Below, piece after piece: positions 26,029 through 38,000 of a stretch of 64,000 bases of DNA (the first letter of the stretch is position 1; every line of letters begins with the position of its first letter). A program made the position numbers and the translations under genes. A model generated the notes under the pieces. The model worked only from the letters and a program-made list of their open reading frames with translations, was not told the origin of the DNA and searched no databases. Where the stretch lies: positions 146,519-210,518 of the forward strand of contig CAJJDN010000080.1 in NCBI GenBank assembly GCA_905182985.1. Direction: 5' to 3'. Origin of the DNA: Paramecium sonneborni (taxonomy: Eukaryota; Ciliophora; Oligohymenophorea; Peniculida; Parameciidae).

Positions 26029-27387
26029 ATGCTCAAAGTCTCAAATAAATCTAGAAAGAATGAATAATTGGACACGATATAAATTATAGATAAATGTACA
26101 AGTATTAGTAATTGTTGTGTATGGTAGAAATAATGAAAGAAGATCGTTTATAATTAAGGTAAATGGTCAAAGATGAAAACTTGAAGTTAATTGAATTAAT
26201 AACTAAACATAAAAAAAAAAATGATCTCAATGATTTATAATCAGAATTAAGAAAGTTTTTAAAAGATAAAAAAGGATCTCCTGAAAGAGTTTAAGGAGCA
26301 CCAGTTGTTTTAAGAAAGGTGAAATCAAAAGAAAGATGTGAATGGAATACTTCAATAAGTTCAAATCCTTCAATAAGATCGCCTAGTAGATCTAATTTAG
26401 ATTTTAAGAAGAAATAAAAAGAAGAATCATATAAAAAAATGGAATCTTTAAAAAAATAAGAGAAACTAGAAAATTAAATTTTTTAAAAGGAAAATGATGA
26501 TAATAAAATCTTAGATGAAATATAAGAGGTAAAACCAGAGTAATAAACTGTTTTATTCAACTCAGCAAATTCAATAGTCGATCCTTTTTAAGAAGATTTG
26601 ACTCCTGTAAAGATGGAATTTTAGACAATTGTATCTTAAGTACCCTTAAATTAAAGTGATTAAAGAAGCGAGTGTATTTTACAATATAATGCAGCTGATA
26701 TTTAGAATTATATGCAATATGATAGACATTATATATCAAAAGAAGCATACAGTTTACCTTAATTAATTAGTTTAAATTATAAAGAAATAGCACCTTCTAA
26801 CTATCAAAACTTATTTACAGATTGGAATTCTCTTCTTAATCTGTAATAATCTAAAACTGATTAATTTTAAGAGTCAAAAAATGTTGAATAATCGAAATCT
26901 ATAAATTTGAAAACAGATCAATCCCAAATAGTAAAGAGTTTAGAAATTCGTGGAGTTACAGCAGAAGAACTATTTACATACTTAGTTCATCATCGTTTTA
27001 CTAAAAGATTGAATTAGTATTAATTAATTGAAAATGCTAAAATATCAATTCCAAATGCATTATTAGATTTAGAATCTTTGTTTAATATAGCTGATGTTGA
27101 TTAAGACGGATGGATTACTATAGAAGAATTGGGTTAAACTTTATCTTAAACATGTATAGAGAAAGAGTAACATATAAATCCAATTAAGGGATTCTATGTT
27201 AGATTGAATGGAATAGTAAACATGGAGAATTTTATAAATTCAATGAATGATCGAATATAGGCAGAAATGTAATAAATTTTTTAAATATTCTAGACTTTAT
27301 CATGAAATTGATTTATTTAGTAAGGGTATTATTACATATTGGGAAATGTATAACCATTTTGAAGAAATTGAAAAGCTACTTAAATGA
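26029..27387 (+). CDS. EF-hand protein, 433 aa
   Basis: ATG 26029, TGA 27385-27387, introns at 26096-26127 (32 nt) and 27269-27293 (25 nt). The first 250 residues are charged, Ser/Lys/Gln-rich and probably disordered or coiled. Near residue 350 is one canonical EF-hand loop, DVDQDGWITIEE, which has all calcium ligands. A second, degenerate loop (EIDLFSKGIITYWEM) lies about 60 residues later. The protein is probably a calcium-responsive adaptor, perhaps ciliary or cortical. It follows the NT-C2 gene by 52 bp. The first exon is short, so the start is less sure than the rest. Confidence 0.72.
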
Positions 27388-27666
27388 TGAAAATTTTAAT
27401 TATATTATAATTTTAAAGTCTCTTTAAAAGGTTTCTTGTTTCTTTTTTGTATCTTGTTTATTAGGTTGCATTTATCAATCTTTATAAAAAATTAGGAACT
27501 AACATACTTTTAACAGTTAATATATTTTAAAATAACAAGAAAGATAAATTAAAATATTTTCATTTGTTCTATATATATTATTAAGAATAAATCTAAACAT
27601 TTCTATTTGCTAATATGTTATTACTCTTAAAATATTAAATAAGAATATTTGATTATTTTGAAATGA

Positions 27667-28143
27667 AGGTGTTAAAAGAAAATAAGAAATAAGAACCCAT
27701 ATAGCATTGAGATAACAGGGTATCCAATAGATATAAATGAAATTTATAAAAAGGAAAATTTAAATAAAATATTGGTATTATTGAGAATTTAAATGGATTA
27801 TAAATAATCACCTAAACATAATTTTGTAAAATAATGATGTTAAATTAGACAAGCTTGTCTTATTATATCAAAAGACGACTATACTAACTAAAGATTTTTA
27901 ATTCTATAAATTTGCAAAAATTATGAAATATTATAAAAATTAAGAGACCTTGTGATCAAAGTGTAGAATATTTGGAAGAGTTAGGTTGTTGCTTTAAGAA
28001 GTTATTAACTAAAAACTAGAACTATGGATTTGGTTATTAAAAATAGAGAAATTTAAAACAATTAAGTGGAATTTCAATAGAGATCATAAAAAGCTTTGAT
28101 CGATAGAATGTATACGTATAAAATGGAAGAGTCCTATTAGTGA
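27667..28143 (+). pseudogene. decayed or unresolved reading frame with one internal TGA
   Basis: A single frame of about 159 codons runs from 27667 to TGA 28141-28143 and is broken only by a TGA at 27835-27837. There is no convincing start ATG. The second half reads like protein (charged helix with KLRDLVIKVQNIW and later RMYTYKMEESYQ). A 23-nt GT...AG segment covers the TGA but removing it shifts the frame, so splicing does not rescue it. It could be a pseudogene, a gene whose other exon I missed, or a chance frame. No family is recognised. Confidence 0.35.
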
Positions 28144-28277
28144 GTAATTAAAATTATTATAAAAAAAGAAATGAACCGCCGTTTTTTAAATTATAAATAT
28201 TATAACAAAAAGTTATGATTTTAAACCAAAAATTTGAGTATATTATAAAATAATAATTTAAATTTGAAACACAAAAA

Positions 28278-29373
28278 ATGTTCATTTAAAATTAAGAATT
28301 GAGCGGCAATACTAAGACTCAAACATTCACACCTCTATCAAATGTGTAGGCAAGTTAAGCAGAAGTCTAATTGAACGATTGTGAAGAGCCTCTTTTGAAA
28401 CAAAATCCAAATAGATTTGTACTATTTCCCATTAAATACAATGATATTTGGAATATGTATAAGTAACACAAAGCAAGTTTCTGGACAGCAGAAGAGATAG
28501 ATTTGTATTAGGTACTTTAATGAAATAATAAAATTTTAGGATCTTAAAGATTGGGAAAGACTCACTTCTGATGAAAAACACTTTATTAAATATGTACTTG
28601 CTTTCTTTGCAGCAAGTGATGGTATAGTGAATGAAAACTTGGCTTAATAATTCTGTACAGAAGTATAAGTTCCAGAAGCCAGATGTTTCTATGGATTTTA
28701 AATCGCTATGGAAAATATTCATTCTGAAACTTATTCTCTTTTGATTGACACATATATAACTGATGAAAATGAAAAAAACTATCTTCTTCATGCTATAGAC
28801 AATGTGCCTGTAATTTAAAAAAAAGCAATGTGGGCAATGAAATGGATAAATGATAATGATTCATTTGCAGAAAGATTGATTGCTTTTGCTGCTGTTGAAG
28901 GCATATTCTTTTCTGGTTCATTTTGTGCTATATTCTGGATCAAAAAAAGATCATTAATGCCAGGACTCACATTCTCAAATGAATTAATTTCAAGAGATGA
29001 AGGTCTTCATACTGATTTTGCTTGTCTTCTTTATAAACATTTGGTAAATAAATTAAGTAATCAACGAATTCATGAAATAATATCATCAGCTGTTGAAATT
29101 GAAAAAGAATTTATTAGTGAAGCTTTACCAGTTGAATTAATTGGAATGAATTCTAATTTAATGAAACAATATATTGAATTTGTTGCTGATAGATTAATAT
29201 TTGCTTTAGGAGCTCCTAAAATTTACAATTCAAAGAACCCTTTTGAATGGATGAATATGATATCTTTATAAGGAAAAACAAATTTCTTTGAAAGAAGGGT
29301 TGGAGATTACTAAAAAGCTGGAGTAATGGGTAAAAAATAAGACAAAGTATTTACTATGGATGCAGACTTTTGA
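28278..29373 (+). CDS. RRM2: ribonucleotide reductase small subunit R2
   Basis: A 355-aa protein (ATG 28278, TGA 29371-29373, one 28-nt intron at 28512-28539). It matches eukaryotic class Ia R2 throughout. The di-iron ligands and radical tyrosine are all visible: Asp in [11 protein letters not shown], Glu and His in AMENIHSET, the radical Tyr in TYSLLIDTY, Glu in AVEGIFFSG, and Glu/His in RDEGLHTDF. The C-terminus FTMDADF is the tail that docks to the large subunit R1. With R1 it makes dNDPs from NDPs for DNA replication, which is heavy in a highly polyploid macronucleus. The gene stands alone, with decayed sequence on both sides. Confidence 0.97.
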
Positions 29374-30777
29374 TTAATACTAATTTATTTAAGCTATTTT
29401 ATTAAATTTATAAATTTATTTTCAATATTCTAAAATTATGCAATACTATCATTCACTTAAACGATTGCTCAAGAATAATTGGAGGTATCTATGTGAATAA
29501 TTTATTTTTTAATTCTATTCTAGCATAGAATATTAATAAGCACTTAGTATAACATAGCCAGAGCTAAAACTGCTTGATTCTTAAAACCAATTATTCCCAT
29601 ATCAAATTCATATTTTTTAAACTTGAAAATACATTATTTAAATAATATTTATATATTAAATTGAAGAAAACTAGGAAATTGGAAATTGATATTTATAACC
29701 CAATTGTTAATTAATCATTTGCTCATTATTCTAAATTTCAATCAATCTTCAGCATTCACTTTGAGATCCATCATCATTAATTACTTTTTTTGATATTTTA
29801 CTTTTAATGAAATTAAATTGATCTTCATTTTATCTGGTCTTCTCTCTTTTTTATTCTATTTGAATGGCAGATGAGTTTTTTTTACTCTTTGTTAGTTTTA
29901 GACATTTATATTTTTAGAATCAAAACCTAATCTTGAATATTAAAATTATTAAAACAATATTAATTTTAAATAAAATTATTGCTATTTTGTGAAGCATAAC
30001 TTTTCAATTAAATTTATTCTTATTTCTAACAATTATTGCTGTATTTATTATATGTATGCAAATTGCTCATTATTCAATTTATTATTTGACATTCAAGCTT
30101 GCACTATATAGTATTTTATTATTTTATTTTAATTTTTTTTGTATATAAAATTTGCATTTTCTTGAAGTTAGAAGTTGAATAGTATTAAATTTAAAAGAAT
30201 AAAATGAAATCATAAACTAATTTTTGAGGTTTTTCTATGCAATTTCCTTTCTTTGTGATATATTCTTTAAGAATTTGATAATACTTATATTTAAGAATTA
30301 TTTCGTAGATTATTTTTTTGTTACTCTCTTTTTCTTGGACTTATTTAAATTTTTAATTTTTAGATTTATCATCCCTTAAAATTTGTAATATCTAATTTAT
30401 TTATATAGTAAATAAGTATATTAATTCTAAAAAGGAAGATCAATAAATCATGAGAATGAAAATAAAGTTTCTGCGCTTTCCATTTAATTGCAATCGATAT
30501 ACACTTTTTACACTTTTTTTTTATATTGTTAAATGATACTATCCTCCTAAAAAATTGTGTTTGAATAAATAGAATATCATTCATTTATTTAAAGATTTAA
30601 AAATGTAATTTTTAATTTAGAAAAGATTTTATTACAGACAATTAAGTGCATTTTAAATTAGCAAAATAATATAAATCTTAAGATTCACATTAGATTTGAT
30701 AGAGAATAGTGAAATATATAAGGTTAAATCAATATATCTATTTAATATACTTTTATATGAAATTAATATTCTAATAC
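29374..30777. other. 1.4-kb region with no intact gene
   Basis: Between R2 and OLA1 I find no complete gene. It contains the broken minus-strand frame at 29608-29919, some short open stretches on the minus strand (for example near 30100-30585) without a convincing start or domain, and T-rich tracts. A small gene with several introns could be hidden here. Confidence 0.45.
29608..29919 (-). pseudogene. minus-strand frame interrupted by one TGA
   Basis: About 104 codons in one frame, broken only by a TGA at 29749-29751; the frame closes at TGA 29608-29610. No start ATG is in frame. The sequence before and after the TGA is hydrophilic and protein-like (..INDDGSQSEC, then RLIEIQNNEQMINQQLGY). No neighbouring GT...AG restores the frame. 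Most likely a decayed gene or part of an unresolved one; a selenocysteine codon is possible in principle but unsupported. Confidence 0.3.
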
Positions 30778-32051
30778 TCATTTTTTACCTCCTCCCCCTA
30801 CATTAAATTTGAAGAAACAGATGTCTCCATCTTCAACAACATATTCCTTACCCCATTGTCTATACTTACCTTCAGCCTTAACTGCTGTTATTGTACCCAA
30901 ATTTACAAAATCTTCATACTTCATAACTTCTGCACAAATAAATCCTTTTTCAAAATCTGTATGAATAACTCCAGCAGCTTAAGGTGCTTTTGTACCTGCT
31001 CTAATAGTCCAACATCGGACTTCATCTTCTCCAGCAGTAAAGAAATATATTAAATCTAATGCTTTATAACCTGTTTTAATGATTCTTGGTAACATAGATA
31101 ATTTTTATCTTTCTTATGTAATTGTACCAGCTTAAGATCTTTGCATATATAATAATTAATTACTCTTCAAATATAGCTTTTTCTAAATCTGCACTATATG
31201 GAATAATATCTCCTGGACAGTTTCCATCGACCCAATCTTTAATTCCTTTCAACCATTTATTCTTTCTTGTTTAGAAATCTTATTGACTTAAATTCACCAA
31301 ATAAACAACATTCTTTGCTGTGATGAAATAATATTTGTTTAATATTTCAATCTCTTTAAAATTCCAATCCCCTGTTCTCACCCATTTTTTATTATCCAAC
31401 AATAATTTAACCTTATCTAAAACTTCTTTTTCTTCTCTAGCATCTTTATTATTATTTCTCTTTATTACGTGTTCCGTCTCTGCTAATCTATTATTACAAA
31501 ATTCTAAATCCTTTAACAACAATTCAGTTGAAATAATGTCCATATCTCTATATATATATTTTCTATTCTACCTTATTGGATCTACTGACAATTCAGTATG
31601 ACAAACATTCTCATCTTCAAATGCTCTTACAACATGATAAATTCCATCACATTCTTTTATATGTGATAAAAATGCATTTCCTAAACCTTCTCCTTTATGC
31701 GCTCCTGGTACCAACCTATTTTTATTATTTTATATATAAATACCCAGCAATATCAACAATGCTTAACACTGCCTAAATCTCACTTTTTGGTTTATGCATT
31801 TAGCATAATTTAATAAATCTCTCATCTGGTACAGGAACTTTAGCATTATTAGGATCTATCGTGCAAAATGGATAATTTTCTGCTGGAACATTCAATTTAC
31901 ATAAAGTATTAAATGTGGTCGATTTTCCTATTTTTCATTAATTGCATTCCTTACCAACATTTGCCATACCTACTATACCCATCTTAAGAGTATTACTGGG
32001 TCTTCCCAATTTATTCTTCTTCTCTTCATGTTATTCCTTTTTAGGAGGCAT
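30778..32051 (-). CDS. OLA1: Obg-like ATPase 1 (OLA1/YchF)
   Basis: A 389-aa protein with introns of 27, 28, 24 and 25 nt (ATG 32051, TGA 30778-30780). It matches OLA1 from end to end: MPPKK start, P-loop [10 protein letters not shown], switch region [29 protein letters not shown] (the altered G4 of this family), and the TGS-type C-terminus with [14 protein letters not shown] and [17 protein letters not shown]1 is a cytosolic P-loop NTPase that prefers ATP and binds ribosomes. The first intron falls inside the P-loop, between the codons for Gly and Lys. The third intron (31548-31571, 24 nt) is a multiple of three and has no TGA, so keeping it would add eight residues without a stop. Confidence 0.97.
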
Positions 32052-32081
32052 TTAAATCTTTTTATATATATAATATTAAAC

Positions 32082-32999
32082 TCATTGTCCTTTCTACTAC
32101 AAATCAGATTATGATTGTTATTATTTTAATGAGTTTTGAGACTTTTTACCGAAGGTTACTTTAGAATCATAATTACTCTTAAACTAAATCTATGTAATTG
32201 GCTTTTCTTTCTAAAATTAAATGCTACTCTTATATGCATTCGAATTAAATTATGCACATTAATTTTAAATCTTTTCTTATGACATCCTCTAAGAATCGAG
32301 ATGAGAAATCCCTGCCTAAGGTTCATTTTTTAGTTTATCATTATCCTCATTTAAGGATACAATTTAACTCTTGAGTTAATCTATTTACTTATCTTTTCTA
32401 TCAATTTCAAACTTATGTTGTTTGAGTAAACAATTGTATTTCTGCTAGACTATTTCTAATTGTTATTTCACCTACAGATGTTATTCTTACATCTCTGCTA
32501 ATTCAATAACAGCTTTTTATTCCCTATTATTAGCTTCTTGTATTTATGATCTCAGATTCTGAAGTATCGCTTTTGATTTTATTAATAATCAATTACATTC
32601 TCTTCTTTAATTCTATTCAAATAAAATATCCTAATCTCTCTTTACATTTTCCACTTCTGCACTCTTCTATTTAAGTTCTCTCATTAATCTGTTTATGTCT
32701 TCCTTATATTTCTCTTCCATATCCTTACGTCTCTCATATTCCTATTATAAACTCTAATACTCCTCTCTCGTAACTTAAAAACTTTAACCAAAAATATTCT
32801 TACTCATCATCATACTCTCACTTTAATTTGTTGGCCTATTTTCTTCACATTCAGCACTCTCAGACTTCCAAGTCTTTAACTTATTAAATATGATTACTTC
32901 ATTCTTTTTTTAATCATTTTAGAATGAATTAATACGATCATCTCTCATCTCAAATGTTGAGTCCCTTTAAAATAAAGCATTAATTTGTTCAACAGACAT
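32082..32999 (-). CDS. coiled-coil protein, 296 aa
   Basis: ATG 32999, TGA 32082-32084, one 27-nt intron. After a polar N-terminus with a Met-rich patch, residues about 85-215 form a long heptad-like coiled coil rich in Glu, Lys, Arg and Gln. The tail is Ser/Gln-rich and basic. No catalytic motif or membrane segment is seen and the family is not recognised. It lies 30 bp upstream of OLA1 on the same strand, but there is no functional link. Possibly a cytoskeletal or centriolar component, from composition only. Confidence 0.75.
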
Positions 33000-33228
33000 A
33001 TAAACAGGTTGATTATTCATATATTAAATATATTATATTTATATTTTATTTTTGTATTACAATCTCAAACAACAAATCTACTTTTGTAATTAATAATTTT
33101 TTATTTATAAGAAATAACTTTATTATTGATTTTTCACTCTATTAAGACTTTCACTAAATATTTTCTTTTTTAAACTTGTGATTTATACAAATTATTTTTA
33201 TATAAATTTAATTATCAAGTTTTTCCTG

Positions 33229-34668
33229 TCATAATTGAGAGTTAGTTATATCAAATGGAATCAATTTATTAAAATAAAATATCAAATCTAAACTTAATGG
33301 AGTTACTAACAAATGCTATTCAGTATACTGTATAAAGAAATTCTTTTCATACAATTATAAAAATTAATTTTTATTTGATAGTTTCAACTCAATTTAAAGA
33401 TAATTATCAAAATTTTTAACACATATTTCATTAAAAATATTTTAAGAGTACTCCAAATCTTAAATTATATTAAAAACTTGAATAAAGAAAATTTTGAGAT
33501 ATTAAGCATAAGTTTTCAATTTTATGATCTTATTGCCATTTAAATTCAAATTCACTTTTCCAGAAAAAACATACATGTTTAAAAACTTATTCAATAATTT
33601 TACAATATTTATCGTCTTTATTTTATATTGACCTAACATTAAAATTGACATTACACCGAATTTAAATTACAAATTAAAAAGTGTTTTCTTACTTATCAAA
33701 AATTATTCGAATAATTAACTTCTTACAAATGAAGGAACTTTTTTTTATTTTGCATCCAACTTCAAATTCTCTAAAATTAATATCAAACTATTATCGGTAT
33801 TAAATTAACAAAGTCGAATTTTTATTTTTGTTCTTTACATGATTGCAATGCAATTCTCCTTTAAATTAGTTTAATCATGAATTATCCACTACTCTAATGC
33901 TCTATCGGCAATCTTACAATTTCTAATAAAATTTCTGATATTACACCCAAAACAAAAATCTTGATTATAACCCAAAAATTAATGTTCTTAATTAACCTAA
34001 TGCACATCAATTTACAGCTTCTTTTCATTATAAAAAATTTTTGTAAAAGGTTTATTGATTAAAGTTTGTAATTGATAGTTGATAGTATCTTCTTTAAAAT
34101 TCATTAAAAATTGCTATCTTTATGCTCTATTGCATATGTAAAGTATATTTATTAAAAATATTGCAGTAGTTAGAGTGAGACCTAATCCTACATAATCAAA
34201 TCTATCTGCATATAAAGTAGTCGCTACAAATCTAAATATCAAATGTAATATAACAGAAGGGCAACTCAAATAAAAATCTGTTGCAAAATAGGTAACTGCC
34301 TATATCAAAGAATAGCTACTTCCATATAAATAATATTCTTATCCATGTATATTAGTCGCAGTGAAATTTAACTAAAGAAACAAGACATAAGCATTTTCAA
34401 TAGTCATCATTTTCTATGTTAATGTTTCTTTTTTATAGACCACATAAAAACCAAGTAGTGATATTGCTAGAAATCCTATATTAATAAATGGTAGTTAAAA
34501 AGACTCTCTAATTGTTACCTTAATTATGTAAATTGTATTTAATAATAATGACATTGAAAGGAGACCATAATAGAGAGGCTTAAGTAATTTTTATATCGAC
34601 TGTTATTAATATTTTAATTCCATATCTGGAGTCCTAAATTATAATGTAAATTTATTCATCAAGTCCAT
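33229..34668 (-). CDS. multi-spanning membrane protein, 479 aa, unknown
   Basis: An intronless frame of 480 codons (ATG 34668, TGA 33229-33231). The first 30 residues are cytosolic-type. Five or six hydrophobic segments then fill residues about 30-180 (first: YGLLSMSLLLNTIYIIKV). A long soluble tail of about 300 residues follows, with mixed beta and helix character and some Cys. The six-segment head with a cytosolic tail recalls ciliate proteins related to histidine kinases or nucleotide cyclases, but I see no kinase H-box, ATP-binding Gly-rich loop or cyclase motif. It may be a degenerate relative. Function unknown. Confidence 0.7.
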
Positions 34669-35090
34669 TTTTTATTCTTATTAACACAAAAAATTATTAA
34701 AAATCTTCTAACATATTTGATATTCAATTAAATAACAGAAAAAACAACTATATTAAAATTTTTGAGAGCTTTATCCTTCTAAGTTTATATGAGTTCAATT
34801 TATAACATTGAATTAGATTTGCTATTTTAAGATTATTTTAGAAACGAATACCATTAATTAATATTTGAAAATAAATAAATTTTGAGTATTCACATAACTT
34901 TAAATAAATATGTAATTCAATACAATTAAAAATTAATTAAAAAATTTTATTTTATGATTTAACATAGTTATAATTTTTTACTTTTCAGGAAATGAACTAG
35001 TAATATTCTAATTTCATTTGACTTCTGATATTCAAACTAATAAAGTAAATATATAGATTATATATAATATATCATAGATAATTTAGTTAG
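34669..35090. other. intergenic spacer
   Basis: About 420 bp of AT-rich sequence between two minus-strand genes, with several A/T runs. It presumably carries the promoter of the 479-aa membrane protein gene. Nothing else is recognised. Confidence 0.6.
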
Positions 35091-38000
35091 TCATCTTTTA
35101 ATGATACTATATTTAATAAGTGAAGCTCTAATAATTTTTTCTTTTTGTATGATATCATTAGGCATATATGACTTGTATATTTTTCTATAGAACTGAAAAG
35201 ATTTGTTCAATTGATTGACTAAGTACATTTCTGCTATCGTTATAAAAACTAAAAGTTAAAAAACAACCATAACAATTAACAATACAAGTATAAGGGTAGT
35301 GTATTGATCAATTAGATTTCCTAAATCTTCAGACCAAGAAGTTAGTAAAGCTTTGAAGGCAGACTTAATATAATCTATAGCTATGTTGTATTACCATATG
35401 GTTTCTAAATTAATCTAACCAAATCGAGTTTCTTTATTTAAAACATAATCTTAATATAATATTGAGAGATACCTTCAGTAACAGATGAATACAATTAATT
35501 AAATGCTACGACTCCTTGTTTTAGTTTTCCATTTAGAATTGTTTAGCAATCTGCAGCAGCTACAGTATCCAAATAAGAATTATCAACTAGAAATTAACAT
35601 AAATTGCCAAAATATATAGATTGAAAGCTTGTATAATATGTACCATAATTTGGATTTTCAATAGAAGGAGTACTTTTGATATCAGCAATTTACTCTTCTA
35701 GAATTGTAGAGATTTGTTCTAAACAATTTTGATTATATTGGTCAGGATTAAAATATTTCTCTTTTACTGAAACCAATAAGAGCTAACTATCACTAAAATC
35801 TTGTATAGAATCAGAACCAGTACTAATTAATAGGGTTATTTGTTAGGAGGAATTGCTTAATGTTAAAAAAAACACTAAAGAAGCAGAAGATGAAAACAAA
35901 ACATATAAGATATAGATAAAAGACATTTTAATGGTTAATTTTTTTAGTAACTATTTTTCGAGAATTTATTTGTCTTTTCTTTTAGTAAGGTTTTAGTCTT
36001 CAACTTCATTAATAAGAAGGAAATTCTATTATTATTAATAATTAGTTTTAGTAGTAATTTATAATCTTTTATCATTTAATTAAAGTATTCCAGATATTTC
36101 ATCATCTTTATTCAATATATATTAAAATTAAGTTTAAACGAACTACTATTATTTGACAATCTTATTTAGATCGTTTTTTTTAATCATCATGAACATTTTT
36201 AAAACTGCTTTAAAAGTCTGACAAATCCATAAAATGATTAGTAATAAGCCACAAAATCCAATAATAAATATGCAAGATTCTAAGATGAGTATAATGATAA
36301 CAAAATCTGACATTGAACTTGCTTTATTGGTTAGAAGATCTTCCAAAATCATAACAGCAGTATTAAATTATAAGTATAATGTTGGAATAGTAACATTTCT
36401 AATAAATTTTACCAAAGAATTTGATTCATTCAATTATATTAAATCATTAGGAGATAAAATAGATACTTAATGTTCTATTAATATTATCTTACTAAATATA
36501 TCTTTGTAATCTAATACAATGGGTATGTTTTGATTTTTAGCAATAGTTTCATCAGTCATTGACTTGCTATAAAAGATTGATTCATCCAAAAATGTTTCTT
36601 ATAAATTAAGATCTCTAATTTATAATTTAAAATATTCATATCCTTGGTCTATTTATTAAGTTTAATAAGTAAAAAATTAATCTTAAGAATTAAGAGCAAC
36701 TCCTTAAACTAGTAAATTAGAAAAATTTGCATTTTTATAGAGTAGCAAATCCATTACTGTATCATATGCTTCAAAAATATATGTTTGCATTTGGGACAAT
36801 TATAATATGCGTGCAGATTATGTTTTAATAGGTAAAAAGTCCTATAATATATATATATTAATGTTACTGAATAAGGTTTAAGGAAATAAGTAATTAAATT
36901 TAATGTTAAAATAGTAAGGTACATAAAACGTAGAAACCAAGTCAGATAGGAAATTTTGACAAGTAATTTTCTTGGTTTATTGTTATCTTCTTTTCTAAAA
37001 ATGTTGTCAAGAACATTTAAAGAGAAACTTTGAGTGCCTTACTGCATTTTAAATTAATTTTAGAATGTTTCCCAATTAATCATTTTCGGTTAATCTTTAA
37101 AATCTACAAGTGCATCCTTTTCTTCTAAATCTTCTAGATTATCTTCTTTTTATAATTAATATCCTAATCCATTTGACTTTGTAGCTGTTTTGATTTTGGT
37201 ATTTGAATTTAAGGGAGAATTTTATTATAAATGAGGTGAAATTATTTTGCTTTCTCCATCACTAGTTAAAGTTAAGTATTTTTAACCATCATTATTCTGT
37301 ATTGTCTTAAGTCTAGACATTTCTAAATTAGTATTATTATTATAATGTACCTCTAGAAAGTCCTTTATGTAACATCATATAAGATTACTTACGAACATTT
37401 TATCTAATTTTATTTTTGAGTATTTCTGAGATATTTGAAACTTTCATTATTCCTATTTTTTCATCTCTAATTTTGTAGAATGAGATTGTGCAAATAATTT
37501 TGAATGATTTCACTTTCTATTAATCTTTCAATATATCTTAATAAATCTCTTTTATTAAATCATAATAGCCTTTATCTTCATCATTCTTTCTTCTTTCAGC
37601 TGCCTTTTAAAACATTAATCTTGCTCTTTTTTTAAATTCTCTTTATTAAGTTCCTTATTTTAAAAATACTTTTTTCTCATTAACTTTTGCTTTCCCTTTT
37701 TCTTTTTCCTTATCTTATTTCTCTTCCAATTTAACATGCTTGAATAATTTAATAATTTTACATCATCTTATTATTTCTTAATTTAATATAATTTATATTT
37801 AGATTCTGTATAATGTTTACATGCAGCCAAAAATTTATCAGATAATTTCATATGAAATGATATTGGTTCTCCATTATTCACTTTACCATCCAAAACAAAT
37901 TATCCTTTTTATTTAACTATTTCATCTCTACTTATATTATCATCACTTATATCTCCTGCATGTGCATTATTATCTAATTTAGTTTAAATTCTTTTATAAT

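Noticed and set aside
29749..29751. TGA as selenocysteine codon
   Set aside because: No selenoprotein motif, no start codon in frame and no SECIS-like hairpin noticed; decay is simpler.
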